The notes under the pieces: model-generated
What the model saw: only the letters and a program-made list of their open reading frames with translations
Told to the model about the DNA's origin: nothing
The model's database searches: none
Origin: an uncultured Oscillibacter sp.
GTDB lineage: Bacteria; Bacillota; Clostridia; Oscillospirales; Oscillospiraceae
NCBI GenBank assembly: GCA_900544105.1
Contig: UQUC01000030.1
Span: forward strand, 1 to 23,121
Length of the DNA stretch: 23,121 nucleotides
Direction of reading: 5' to 3'
Program-made: the position numbers and the translations under genes
In this document: positions 14,197 through 22,150 of the stretch, one piece after another
Numbering within the stretch: position 1 is the first letter of the stretch
How the letters are laid out: every line of letters starts with the position of its first letter

Positions 14197-15039
14197 TTGA
14201 AGGATTTTCTGAAGAATCACGGATTATGGATCCTCTTCGCCGGGGCGGTGATCGCCGTGGCGCTGGCTCTGCTGTCCTATTTCAGCACCAACGCCTCCCC
14301 GCTGGTGGATCTGGCCAACACCATTACCAGTCCTTTCCGGACAGTCTGCACCTCCGTATCCGGCTGGTTCACCGACAAGCAGAATTACTATGAGGACGTC
14401 ACCGCCCTGAAAGCGGAAAATGAGGCCCTGAAAAAGCAGATCGCGGAAATGGAGGCCACCGTCCGTCAGGGCGAGGCCGCCAGTCAGGAAAATGTATTTC
14501 TCCGGGACCTGCTGGACCTGCGTCAGCAGCGCCGGGACCTCAGCGACTTCGAGACCGCTACCGTCACAGAGCGGGGCGTTACCAACTGGACCGCCTCCCT
14601 GACTCTGAACAAGGGCACAGCCCACGGCGTAGAGTTAGGTGATTGCGTTATCGACGGAAACGGCAACCTGGTGGGCCGCATCAGCAAAGCGGGCCACGAC
14701 TGGTCCACGGTTTTGACTGTGATCGACACTGATACCTCCTTAGGCGCCCGTGTCTACCGCACCAAGGACATCGGCATTGCCGGCGGCGATTTCGCCCTGA
14801 TGGACGACGGTAAGCTGAAGCTGGACTCCCTCCCCGCCTCCTGCCAGCTGTTGGAGGGCGACCTGGTAGTTACCTCCGGTCTGGGCGGCTATCTGCCCCC
14901 GGATCTGGTCATCGGCTCTGTCTCCGAGCTTCGGGCTGACGATTCCGACACCTCTAATTATGCCATCCTCACCCCTGCCGCGGACCTGAACAGTCTCACG
15001 GAGGTCTGCATCATCAAATCCTTTGAGATCATAAGCTGA
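14197..15039 (+). CDS. mreC: Rod-shape-determining protein MreC
   Basis: MreC links the elongation machinery (MreB, MreD, RodA, PBP2) at the cytoplasmic membrane and activates PBP2. The 280-residue protein has a short cytoplasmic tail, one membrane segment at about residues 9-30, an extracytoplasmic coiled coil (about 62-105) and the two-barrel MreC core, with WTASLTLNKGTAHGVELGD, GRISKAGHDWSTVLTVID and, near the end, LVVTSGLGGYLPPDLVIG, the typical final signature. The start is TTG at 14197: AGAAGGAGA lies six bases upstream and no ATG or GTG fits, so a rare start is likely and may hold expression low. It follows maf by 36 nt without a terminator. No mreB is in this window. Confidence 0.93.
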   Translation: MKDFLKNHGLWILFAGAVIAVALALLSYFSTNASPLVDLANTITSPFRTVCTSVSGWFTDKQNYYEDVTALKAENEALKKQIAEMEATVRQGEAASQENVFLRDLLDLRQQRRDLSDFETATVTERGVTNWTASLTLNKGTAHGVELGDCVIDGNGNLVGRISKAGHDWSTVLTVIDTDTSLGARVYRTKDIGIAGGDFALMDDGKLKLDSLPASCQLLEGDLVVTSGLGGYLPPDLVIGSVSELRADDSDTSNYAILTPAADLNSLTEVCIIKSFEIIS

Positions 15040-15082
15040 CCGCTTATCGTTCATCCACCATTACAGAAGGGAGGGATTCCCC

Positions 15083-15595
15083 ATGCTGGCCCGCAGCGCC
15101 ACGATTTTCAAATGGACTCTGTACACTTTGGCCGGGCTGGTCTGGGCCGTTGTTCAGGCCGCCTTTCTCCAGCGTGTGACCATCTGGGGCGTCATCCCCT
15201 TTCTCTATCCTCTCATCGCCGCCCTCCCCGCCACCTTTGAAGGCCCCGCTGCCGGTACGGTCTACGCCCTTGCCTGTGGCGTTTTCTGCGACCTGCTGCT
15301 TCCCTCCCCCATTCCCTGCTTTTACACCTTGATCCTCCCCCTTGTGGGCCTCGCCGCCGGACTGCTGTCCCAGAGCCTGATCCCTGCCGGGTATCTCTGC
15401 TCTGCTGCCGCGGCCCTGCCCGCCTATCTGCTGACAGGCATCTTCCACTGCATCGTCCTTTGGGCTCAGGGCCATCCCGCATGGGGTGCGGCCATGTCCG
15501 TCACCCTGCGGGAACTGTGCGCCTCCCTGCTGTGGAGCCTGCCTATGACCTGGCTGTTCCGCCGGGTCTATCTCCGCGTTCATGTTGACGATTAA
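15083..15595 (+). CDS. mreD: Rod-shape-determining protein MreD
   Basis: A small integral membrane partner of MreC and PBP2 in cylindrical wall growth. The 170 residues have about five hydrophobic stretches and the MreD pattern: an early aromatic membrane helix, then the P..YPLIAALPATFEGPAAG segment, GVFCDLLLPSPIPCFYTLIL, which carries the conserved G...D motif, and a final helix with a basic end. MreD sequences diverge strongly, so the assignment rests partly on position between mreC and mrdA, which is the standard order. The ribosome binding site GAAGGGAGGG is strong, with a 43-nt gap after mreC. Confidence 0.87.
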   Translation: MLARSATIFKWTLYTLAGLVWAVVQAAFLQRVTIWGVIPFLYPLIAALPATFEGPAAGTVYALACGVFCDLLLPSPIPCFYTLILPLVGLAAGLLSQSLIPAGYLCSAAAALPAYLLTGIFHCIVLWAQGHPAWGAAMSVTLRELCASLLWSLPMTWLFRRVYLRVHVDD

Positions 15596-15616
15596 GGACT
15601 TTCCACGGAGGTAATC

Positions 15617-17779
15617 ATGAACCAACTCCCCTCCCAGCTCACCAGATTCCGCGTCATGGCTGCCATGGCGCTGGCTGTGCTGGCCATTTATCTGGTGGTC
15701 CTTTTCAATACCCAGGTTGTTCACCACGAGGAATATCTGGCCAAATCCATTCAGACCATCACCCGCATGGAAAATGTGGAAGCCTCCCGGGGCATCATCA
15801 CCGACCGCTCCGGCCGGACCCTTGTGACCAACCAATCCACTTACAGCCTGACCTTTGACGCCTCTCTTTTGAAGCCCGGTGAAAACCAGAATGACGCCAT
15901 TCTCCGTCTGGTCACCCTCTGCCGGGATCAGGGGGTCGCCTGGGAGGATAACCTTCCCCTCTCCTTGGACAACGCAGCCCATTTCACCGTAGATGCCCTT
16001 ACCGACACGCAGAAGAGCCGCTTTTTTTCCTACCTTCGGGACCTGAAGCCCACACGGGAGCTGCTGGCCGCCTATGTCCGCCAGCACCCGGAGCTGCTGA
16101 AGCCCCCCAAGGAGGGCGAAACTGCTCTGGACCCGGCCACCGCCAAGGACACGGAGCTTTTGAAGCAGACCAACAGCACCGCCCTGACCAATTCCCTCCT
16201 GCTGAACGCCGGCGTCACACCCGCCAAGCTCTTCGACTGGATGCGGGAGGATATGAAGCTCTCCGACGATTATTCCGACAGCGACGCCCGCTTGATCTTG
16301 GGTGTCCGGTACGAATTGAAGCTGCGGAAGCTGGGCGCCAACAACAACGCCTACGTTCTGGCGCAGAACGTGGATGTAGCCTTCTGCTCCCTCATCAGCG
16401 ACGGCCAGTTTCAGGGGGCCAAGATCATCCGCTCCTCCGCCCGGCAGTACGCCACCACCTACGCTGCCCATATTTTAGGCACCGTGGGCGGCATCTCCGA
16501 CTATACTGACGAGTTGAAGGAGCGTGGCTACCGGATGGATGACACCATCGGCCTCTCCGGTGCAGAAGCCGCCTTTGAGGACTACCTCCGGGGTGCGGAC
16601 GGCAAGCGGATGATCTCCGTCAACAGCGACGGAAAGATCACCGGTAAATATTATAGTGTAGAGCCTCGCTCCGGCTATACCGTGGAGCTGACAGTGGATC
16701 TCAAGCTCCAACAGGCGGTGGAGGACACTTTGGCCGCTAAGGTGGCCCAGTTGAACCAAAAAGACCATCTGGACAGCCGGGGTGCCGCCGCCGCTGTGGT
16801 CAAAGTCGGTACAGGCGAAATTCTGGCACTGGCCTCCTGCCCTTCCTATGACCTCTCCACCTGGCGGAAGGACTTTGCGGAGCTGCGGGATGATCCCGCC
16901 AAGCCCCTGACCAACCGCGCCACCAACAGCACCTACGCCCCCGGCTCTACCCTGAAGCCCGCTACCGCTGTGGCGGCGCTGGAATCCGGTGTCACCACCA
17001 CCACCGAGACCATTTTTGACCCCGGCTACTGGAAATACCCCAGTGCCACTTGGGAAAACAAAACGAATTGCTGGAAGCGCAGCGGACACGGCAAAATGAA
17101 CGTCACCAGCGCCATCACCAATTCCTGCAACACCTATTTCATGGAAATGGGCTACCGCATGGAACTGGACACACTGAACGAATACTATTCCGCTCTGGGC
17201 CTCGGCGAGTCCACCGGCATTGAGATCGGTGAAAGCACTGGCCGACAGGCCGTCAACGAAAGCGGCCAGGATCAGGCCCCGTGGGCAGCTTTCGGCCAGG
17301 CCAATCAGGAATATACCCCGTTGCAGCTTGCCAACTACATTGCTACTCTTGTCTCTGGTGGCAAGCATTACCCCGCCCATTTGTTGAAAAACGTCAAGTC
17401 CTACGATAACTCTGAGATCATCGCCACCGGCGACACCGAACCGCTGAACACCCTGAACATCAGCGATTCCACCCTGCAAGCTGTGAAAAAAGGTATGCTG
17501 GGCTACACCACCAACGGCGGCTCCGTAGCCGGTCCCTTCCAGAACTGCGTGGTCTCCGCCGGTGCGAAAACCGGTACCGCCCAGATCGGCGGCTCCATGA
17601 AAAACGGCGTATTCGTGGCTTTCGCGCCCTATGATGAGCCGGAGATCGCCGTGGCTCTGGTATTGGAAAAGGCTGACGCCGGCGCGGTTCTGGCCACCAC
17701 CGCTGTGGACATTATCAACGCTTACTTTGACCGGGAGGACACCGCGTCCATTCTCCCGGAAAATCAACTGATTCCTTGA
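15617..17779 (+). CDS. mrdA: Penicillin-binding protein 2 (elongation transpeptidase)
   Basis: A class B PBP that cross-links peptidoglycan during side-wall growth with RodA, MreC and MreD; the target of mecillinam-type beta-lactams. The 720 residues include a cytoplasmic tail and membrane anchor (about 13-33), a PBP-dimer/pedestal domain beginning with ASRGIITDRSGRTL, and the transpeptidase domain from about residue 385. All catalytic motifs are intact: S444-T-L-K447, S503-C-N505 and K651-T-G653. The asparagine- and leucine-rich part near residues 170-260 corresponds to the head region that MreC contacts in other species. GGAGG with ideal spacing supports ATG 15617. FtsI is less likely because the neighbours are mreC and mreD rather than ftsL or mur genes. 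Confidence 0.92.
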   Translation: MNQLPSQLTRFRVMAAMALAVLAIYLVVLFNTQVVHHEEYLAKSIQTITRMENVEASRGIITDRSGRTLVTNQSTYSLTFDASLLKPGENQNDAILRLVTLCRDQGVAWEDNLPLSLDNAAHFTVDALTDTQKSRFFSYLRDLKPTRELLAAYVRQHPELLKPPKEGETALDPATAKDTELLKQTNSTALTNSLLLNAGVTPAKLFDWMREDMKLSDDYSDSDARLILGVRYELKLRKLGANNNAYVLAQNVDVAFCSLISDGQFQGAKIIRSSARQYATTYAAHILGTVGGISDYTDELKERGYRMDDTIGLSGAEAAFEDYLRGADGKRMISVNSDGKITGKYYSVEPRSGYTVELTVDLKLQQAVEDTLAAKVAQLNQKDHLDSRGAAAAVVKVGTGEILALASCPSYDLSTWRKDFAELRDDPAKPLTNRATNSTYAPGSTLKPATAVAALESGVTTTTETIFDPGYWKYPSATWENKTNCWKRSGHGKMNVTSAITNSCNTYFMEMGYRMELDTLNEYYSALGLGESTGIEIGESTGRQAVNESGQDQAPWAAFGQANQEYTPLQLANYIATLVSGGKHYPAHLLKNVKSYDNSEIIATGDTEPLNTLNISDSTLQAVKKGMLGYTTNGGSVAGPFQNCVVSAGAKTGTAQIGGSMKNGVFVAFAPYDEPEIAVALVLEKADAGAVLATTAVDIINAYFDREDTASILPENQLIP

Positions 17780-17795
17780 TTCGGAGGTCTCTCCC

Positions 17796-19676
17796 ATGCG
17801 TGATCCCTTTGTGTTCGACTCCCGCAGCGAGTTCTGCAAAAAGCCCTTTGGCGCTGTCCCTTGCGGCAGCGAGGTCGTATTTCATGTCCGTCCCCTCACG
17901 CGGGATGGCTATTCCCGCTGTGTCCTGGTGGCACAGCGGGAATTTTCCGGTGAAGAGATCCAGATGGAGCTGCTGCCGGAGGCTGTGGACGGTGAGCGTA
18001 CCCGCTTCACCGGCGTCCTCACCGCCCCCTCAGAGCCGGAGCTGCTCTGGTATCATTTCCGCCTGATCCGCTCCGATGGCTCCACGGCCCTGTTGGATCA
18101 ATCCGGCTGGCAGGAGACCGGGGAGATCCAAAGCTGGCAGTTGACCGTTTATGAAAAGAGCGCCACACCTGCCTGGTTCGGCAGCGGTGTGGTCTATCAG
18201 ATCTTCCCGGATCGCTTCTGCCGCCTTTCCCTCCCGGACCCTACCGGTCTGGTGGGAAACCGCTGGGTCCACGAGAATTGGAACGACCAGCCCGTTTGGG
18301 CGCCGGACCCGGACGGTGAGGTACGAAACCGGGACTTTTTTGGCGGCTCTCTCAATGGCATCACCGCCAAGCTGGATGATCTGGCCGCTCTGGGCGTCAC
18401 CGTGCTGTACCTGAATCCTATTTTTGAATCCACCTCCAACCACCGCTACAACACAGCCGACTACCTTCGCATCGACCCCATGCTGGGCACCGAGGAGGAT
18501 TTCCGCCGTCTTTGCCGGGAAGCAAAGCAGCGAGGCATCCGGGTGATTTTAGACGGTGTATTCAATCACACAGGCTCTCAAAGCCGCTACTTCAACGCCG
18601 ATGGCTTCTATCCCGGCGTAGGCGCGGCCCAAAGCACCGATTCCCCTTATTTCAACTGGTTTTCCTTCCATCCCTGGCCCACGGATTATGACGCCTGGTG
18701 GGGGATCATGACGCTGCCCGCCGTTCAGGAGAACGAGCCGGACTACCGGGACTTCATCATCCGGGGACAGGACTCCGTGGTGCGTCACTGGCTCCGGGCC
18801 GGGGCCTCCGGTTGGCGGCTGGACGTAGCCGATGAGCTGCCGGATGACTTTATTGCCGAAATTCGTACCGCTATGGAGGAAACCGCCCCGGACAGCTTCC
18901 TTTTGGGTGAAGTCTGGGAGGACGCCACCACCAAGGTGGCCTATTCCCAGCGGCGGCGCTATCTGCTTGGCCACGAGCTGCACGGCGTGATGAATTATCC
19001 CTTCCGCACGGCTCTCATCGCCTACCTGCGGGGCGGGGACGCTGACGATTTCCGGGAAACACTGGAGGCCCTCCGGGAAAACTACCCGCCAGAGGCATTT
19101 CTCTCCCTGATGAACTTCCTTGGCACCCACGATACCCCTCGCATCCTTACCGTTTTAGGTGCGGACAGCATACCGGACAGCAAGGCAGACCGGGCGGCGT
19201 ACCGCCTCTCCCCCGCCCAGCGTCAGATCGGTTTGGAGCGGCTGCGGCTGGCGGCACTGATCCTCTTTACCTTCCCCGGCGCGCCCACCGTCTATTACGG
19301 AGATGAAGCCGCCATGGAGGGTTGGGAAGATCCCTTTAACCGGGCTGGCTATCCTTGGGCACAGGAAGATACCGGTCTCAAAGCGCACTTTGCGGAACTT
19401 GCCCGGTTCCGGCGCTCCTTCCCGGCACTGCAAGCTGGCGATCTTCATTGGATCTGGACCTCCGGTCCGTTGCTGATCTTTGCGCGGGAGCTGGATGGCC
19501 AGCTTCTGACCACCGTGGTCAATGCCGCTGATGTGGCTCAGGCCTTATCGCTGCCCTGGCCTGCTCCGCCCGCCCGGGATCTGCTTACCGGCCAACGCTT
19601 CATTCCGGCTGACAATGCAATCCCCTTGACATTGCCGCCCCGCAGCGGATTGCTGCTGCAAACCGATCTGCCGTGA
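17796..19676 (+). CDS. Cytoplasmic GH13 alpha-amylase / neopullulanase-like enzyme
   Basis: A glycoside hydrolase of clan GH-H that should cut alpha-1,4 (perhaps alpha-1,6) glucans such as maltodextrin or glycogen. The 626 residues have an N-terminal beta domain of the CBM34 sort (1-120), a catalytic barrel from VVYQIFPDRF onward, and a C-terminal beta domain. Conserved regions are DGVFNHTG, GWRLDVADE with nucleophile D343, LLGEVWED with acid/base E372, and FLGTHDTPR with D446, so the active site is complete. No signal peptide is visible, so the enzyme stays in the cell, like neopullulanases and cyclomaltodextrinases. It begins 16 nt after mrdA, with GGAGG and no terminator between: an unusual companion for wall-elongation genes. 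Exact specificity cannot be told. Confidence 0.92.
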   Translation: MRDPFVFDSRSEFCKKPFGAVPCGSEVVFHVRPLTRDGYSRCVLVAQREFSGEEIQMELLPEAVDGERTRFTGVLTAPSEPELLWYHFRLIRSDGSTALLDQSGWQETGEIQSWQLTVYEKSATPAWFGSGVVYQIFPDRFCRLSLPDPTGLVGNRWVHENWNDQPVWAPDPDGEVRNRDFFGGSLNGITAKLDDLAALGVTVLYLNPIFESTSNHRYNTADYLRIDPMLGTEEDFRRLCREAKQRGIRVILDGVFNHTGSQSRYFNADGFYPGVGAAQSTDSPYFNWFSFHPWPTDYDAWWGIMTLPAVQENEPDYRDFIIRGQDSVVRHWLRAGASGWRLDVADELPDDFIAEIRTAMEETAPDSFLLGEVWEDATTKVAYSQRRRYLLGHELHGVMNYPFRTALIAYLRGGDADDFRETLEALRENYPPEAFLSLMNFLGTHDTPRILTVLGADSIPDSKADRAAYRLSPAQRQIGLERLRLAALILFTFPGAPTVYYGDEAAMEGWEDPFNRAGYPWAQEDTGLKAHFAELARFRRSFPALQAGDLHWIWTSGPLLIFARELDGQLLTTVVNAADVAQALSLPWPAPPARDLLTGQRFIPADNAIPLTLPPRSGLLLQTDLP

Positions 19677-19697
19677 AGCGCTTTTGTTTCCGCTTCA

Positions 19698-19713
19698 TGT
19701 TTCACGTGAAACA
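19698..19713. promoter_or_regulatory. parS site 1 (perfect)
   Basis: TGTTTCACGTGAAACA, identical to the canonical 16-bp palindromic ParB-binding parS site. It lies 21 nt after the amylase stop and touches the left arm of the following terminator. Confidence 0.97.
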
Positions 19714-19746
19714 ACTCCGCCGACTTTTGTCAGCGGAGTTTCCTTT
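19713..19746 (+). terminator. Terminator of the dut-to-amylase operon
   Basis: AACTCCGC (19713-19720) and GCGGAGTT (19733-19740) with inner GAC/GTC pairs around a TTTT loop, followed by TCCTTT. Its first base is the last base of parS site 1. Confidence 0.82.
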
Positions 19747-19756
19747 ACAGACGCCG

Positions 19757-19789
19757 CCAATAGAATGTTTCACGTGAAACCAATAGAAT
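19757..19789. repeat. 10-bp direct repeats around parS site 2
   Basis: CCAATAGAAT at 19757-19766 and again at 19780-19789, a 23-bp period, with the core GTTTCACGTGAAAC of parS 2 between them. The last C of the core is the first base of the second copy. parS 1 has no such flanks. Confidence 0.85.
19766..19781. promoter_or_regulatory. parS site 2 (one mismatch)
   Basis: TGTTTCACGTGAAACC differs from the consensus only at the last base. It is 68 bp centre-to-centre from site 1. Both sites lie upstream of parA. Confidence 0.95.
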
Positions 19790-19816
19790 CTGAGTTTCCC
19801 AAAAATTGTTTTTTAT

Positions 19817-19844
19817 AAAAAATGCTGCAAAACCGCATTTTTTT
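19817..19844. terminator. Terminator-like hairpin before the parA promoter
   Basis: AAAAAATGC (19817-19825), nine-base loop, GCATTTTTT (19835-19843). The stem is AT-rich with T tracts in both directions. It may insulate parAB from read-through of the upstream operon. Confidence 0.55.
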
Positions 19845-19855
19845 ACAGGAACGCC

Positions 19856-19884
19856 TTGAAACACCGCAGGCTCCTTGTTATAAT
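19856..19884 (+). promoter_or_regulatory. Sigma-A promoter of the parAB operon
   Basis: TTGAAA (-35, 19856-19861), 17-nt spacer, TATAAT (-10, 19879-19884). The predicted start, near 19891, leaves an 80-nt leader with a CATTGC/GCAATG hairpin (19899-19913) and a GGGC/GCCC hairpin (19944-19955). Confidence 0.85.
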
Positions 19885-19971
19885 ACTATTTGCTGAGTCA
19901 TTGCACCGCAATGCTCCACGGCACTTATGCTGTGCATCAAACAGGGCTGCGGCCCGGAAAGCAGGTGGCCT

Positions 19972-20724
19972 GTGGCAAAAATCATTTCCATCGTAAACCA
20001 AAAAGGCGGCGTGGGCAAAACCACCACCTGTGTCAATCTGGCGGCAGCTCTGGCGGAGCAGGGCAAGCGCGTCTTGCTTTGCGACTTTGACCCGCAGGCC
20101 AATTCTACTTCCGGCATGGGCGTGGACAAAACCGTTTCCAAAGGCATTTACGAGGTGCTGGTCTCCGACGTGCCCGCCGCTGACGCGGTGGTGCACACCC
20201 GATACGGAGACGTGCTCCCCTCCAACAAGGCACTGGCTGGCGCCGGCATCGAGCTCATCGGCATGGACCGCCGCGAATTTCTTCTGAAAGACGCGCTGGA
20301 CCAATTGGCGGCACAATACGACTTCATTTTCATTGACTGCCCGCCGTCTTTGGAGCTTTTGACGCTGAATGCCCTCTGTGCTGCTGACAGCATTTTGGTT
20401 CCGGTTCAGGGCGAGTATTTCGCTCTGGAAGGTCTCAGCGACCTGATGAACACGGTTCGCATCGTGCGGCGCTCTCTGAATCCGAAGCTGGCGCTGGAAG
20501 GCGTTCTGCTGACCATGTTCGACGGGCGCACCAATCTGGCCATGCAGGTGGCGGAAGAGGTCAAGCACTACTTCCCCGGCAAGGTATACGCCACAGTGAT
20601 CCCCCGGAATGTCCGGCTCTCTGAGGCGCCCAGCCACGGAAAGCCCATCACGGCCTATGACCGCACCTCACGCGGTGCGGAGGCCTATCAGACACTCGCA
20701 GTCGAGTTTCTGAGAAAACAGTAG
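19972..20724 (+). CDS. parA: Chromosome partitioning ATPase ParA (Soj)
   Basis: A Walker-type ATPase that binds DNA non-specifically and, with ParB at parS, drives origin segregation; in Bacillus Soj also controls DnaA. The 250 residues fit Soj (about 253). KGGVGKTTT near the N-terminus is the deviant Walker A with its signature lysine, followed by LLCDFDPQANSTSGMG (switch I), FIFIDCPPSL (Walker B) and PVQGEYFALEGL. I chose GTG 19972, giving AKIISIVNQKGGVGK directly after the start as in Soj, with AGGTGG upstream. ATG 19927 would add 15 residues of no family character and has no ribosome binding site. It is short and lacks a helix-turn-helix, so it is the chromosomal type. parB follows 14 nt later. 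Confidence 0.95.
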   Translation: MAKIISIVNQKGGVGKTTTCVNLAAALAEQGKRVLLCDFDPQANSTSGMGVDKTVSKGIYEVLVSDVPAADAVVHTRYGDVLPSNKALAGAGIELIGMDRREFLLKDALDQLAAQYDFIFIDCPPSLELLTLNALCAADSILVPVQGEYFALEGLSDLMNTVRIVRRSLNPKLALEGVLLTMFDGRTNLAMQVAEEVKHYFPGKVYATVIPRNVRLSEAPSHGKPITAYDRTSRGAEAYQTLAVEFLRKQ

Positions 20725-20738
20725 AAAGGAGCGTTTCT

Positions 20739-21629
20739 ATGGCATCAAAAAAGCCCTCTGGTCTCGGCAGAGGACTCGGCGCCCTTTTGGGCGACGACGT
20801 GATGAAAACCGAGTCCAGTGGCAGTCTGTCACTTCCCATTTCACAGGTGGAGACCTGCTCATCACAGCCCCGGAAGCGCTTTGATGATGAATCTCTCCAG
20901 GAACTGGCGGATTCCATTTCCCAGCACGGCATTATTCAGCCTTTGACCGTGCGAAAGCTGTCATCCGGCTACTATCAGATCATTGCCGGAGAACGCCGCT
21001 GGCGGGCAGCTCGGCTGGCAGGCTTACAGGAGGTCCCGGTCATCGTGATCGAGGCCGATGACCGCAAGGCTGCCGAGCTGGCCATGATTGAAAACCTCCA
21101 GCGAGAGGATCTGAATCCCATGGAAGAAGCCGCCGGTTTTCAGTCATTGATCGAATCCTACCACATGACGCAGGAGGAGGCCGCCCAGCGGGTAGGCAAA
21201 TCCCGCAGCGCCGTGACCAATGCCCTGCGGCTGCTGGGACTGACGCCCTCCGTCCGAAAGCTGGTGGAGGAGGGCAAGCTCTCCGCTGGTCACGCTCGGG
21301 CTTTGGTCCCCCTCTCCCCTTCCCTGCAAGAAAGCACAGCCAACGCCATTGTCAGCGGCGGGCTTTCCGTCCGGCAGACAGAGGCTCTGGTCAAACGGCT
21401 TTCCGCCGAGAAGAAAGAGGCGCAGGCCAAAGATCCTGACGAGGTGGATTATCTGGCAGAGGCCCAAAATGAGTTGAAGGCCCGGCTGTGCCGCGGTGTG
21501 AAGATCGTTCCCGGCCGCAAAAAAGGTCGGATCGAGCTGGAATATTACGGCGTGGACGATCTGAATGACCTGTTGGACGCTTTGGCTGTCATCAAGGTCT
21601 CACAATTAAAGAAAGGACCCCAGGCATGA
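20739..21629 (+). CDS. parB: Chromosome partitioning protein ParB (Spo0J)
   Basis: ParB binds parS, uses CTP to close into a sliding clamp, spreads along DNA and recruits SMC/condensin. The 296 residues show the canonical layout: N-terminal ParA-stimulating peptide with GLGRGLGALLGDD, CTP-binding core with GIIQPLTVR, GERRWRA (84-90) and ENLQRED, helix-turn-helix VGKSRSAVTNALRLLGL, then a charged linker and the C-terminal dimer domain IELEYYGVDDLNDLLDAL. At the four positions that distinguish ParB from Noc it carries R156, A162, G167, G184, the ParB-like pattern, in contrast to the paralog at 5587-6378. The ribosome binding site is GAAAGGAG. Two parS sites lie just upstream of the operon, so cis binding and promoter effects are plausible. 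The last four bases overlap the next gene. Confidence 0.96.
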   Translation: MASKKPSGLGRGLGALLGDDVMKTESSGSLSLPISQVETCSSQPRKRFDDESLQELADSISQHGIIQPLTVRKLSSGYYQIIAGERRWRAARLAGLQEVPVIVIEADDRKAAELAMIENLQREDLNPMEEAAGFQSLIESYHMTQEEAAQRVGKSRSAVTNALRLLGLTPSVRKLVEEGKLSAGHARALVPLSPSLQESTANAIVSGGLSVRQTEALVKRLSAEKKEAQAKDPDEVDYLAEAQNELKARLCRGVKIVPGRKKGRIELEYYGVDDLNDLLDALAVIKVSQLKKGPQA

Positions 21630-22150
21630 AATTTGAAAAACGAGCTGACGGAGGCGAGGTGACGCCCGCATCCTCAGAAACGCCGGAAACTGGCAAGAAG
21701 CCCGTTATCATCTATATTCTGATCCTGTTTCTGGCGGCATTCCTGCTGATGTTCCTCTCCATGCTGTCCCATCAGCGGAGCAATGCGGAGGCACTGGGAC
21801 AATTGCAGAATTCCGTCTCCGCCATTCAGGAGATCCAGGCAACGCAGGAACAGATCATCGAACTGCAAAAGCGGCTGGATGAAACAGAATCAGAACGGGA
21901 TGAGGCCAAGGAGGAGCTGAAGGTCATTTCCGACAGCATCTCCGATCTGGAGAAAACGTCTCAGGCGCTGCTGGCCCTCTACAATCTTCAGCAGGAGTAT
22001 CTCACAGGAAATCTGGACGGCTGCCTCCTGACCCTTCAGGAGATCAGCGATCAGCATCTGGACGAGCTGCTGCCCAGCACCAATACGGAAGGCGTTACGC
22101 CTCCGGCCCAGCGGTATCAGGAATTAAAAGAAGCGATCTTGAACAAGTAA
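21626..22150 (+). CDS. Single-pass membrane coiled-coil protein coupled to parB
   Basis: I do not recognise a family. The 174 residues comprise a charged cytoplasmic tail (1-25), one hydrophobic segment (about 26-48, PVIIYILILFLAAFLLMFLS), a long heptad-like charged helix (about 50-115, rich in E, Q, K, L), and a C-terminal helical part (about 116-174) with a short loop at PSTNTEGVTPPAQ. With basic residues before the membrane segment, the coiled coil probably faces outward, though the topology is uncertain. Its ATG overlaps the parB stop (ATGA), so the two are translated together. The layout recalls small division or envelope proteins such as FtsL/DivIC-type bitopic proteins, without a sequence match I can claim. 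A role with ParAB at the membrane is inference from coupling only. Confidence 0.8.
   Translation: MKFEKRADGGEVTPASSETPETGKKPVIIYILILFLAAFLLMFLSMLSHQRSNAEALGQLQNSVSAIQEIQATQEQIIELQKRLDETESERDEAKEELKVISDSISDLEKTSQALLALYNLQQEYLTGNLDGCLLTLQEISDQHLDELLPSTNTEGVTPPAQRYQELKEAILNK

Noticed and set aside
15044..16471. 475-codon leftward frame opposite mreD and mrdA
   Set aside because: Glycine-rich shadow of real genes. mreD and mrdA are supported by motifs, ribosome binding sites and order.
16475..17839. 454-codon leftward frame opposite mrdA
   Set aside because: Overlaps the region encoding all three catalytic motifs of PBP2; its own translation has no recognisable motifs.
19677..19971. Replication origin (DnaA-box cluster) in the parS region
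   Set aside because: No TTATCCACA-type boxes are seen; the AT-rich part is explained by a hairpin and a promoter.
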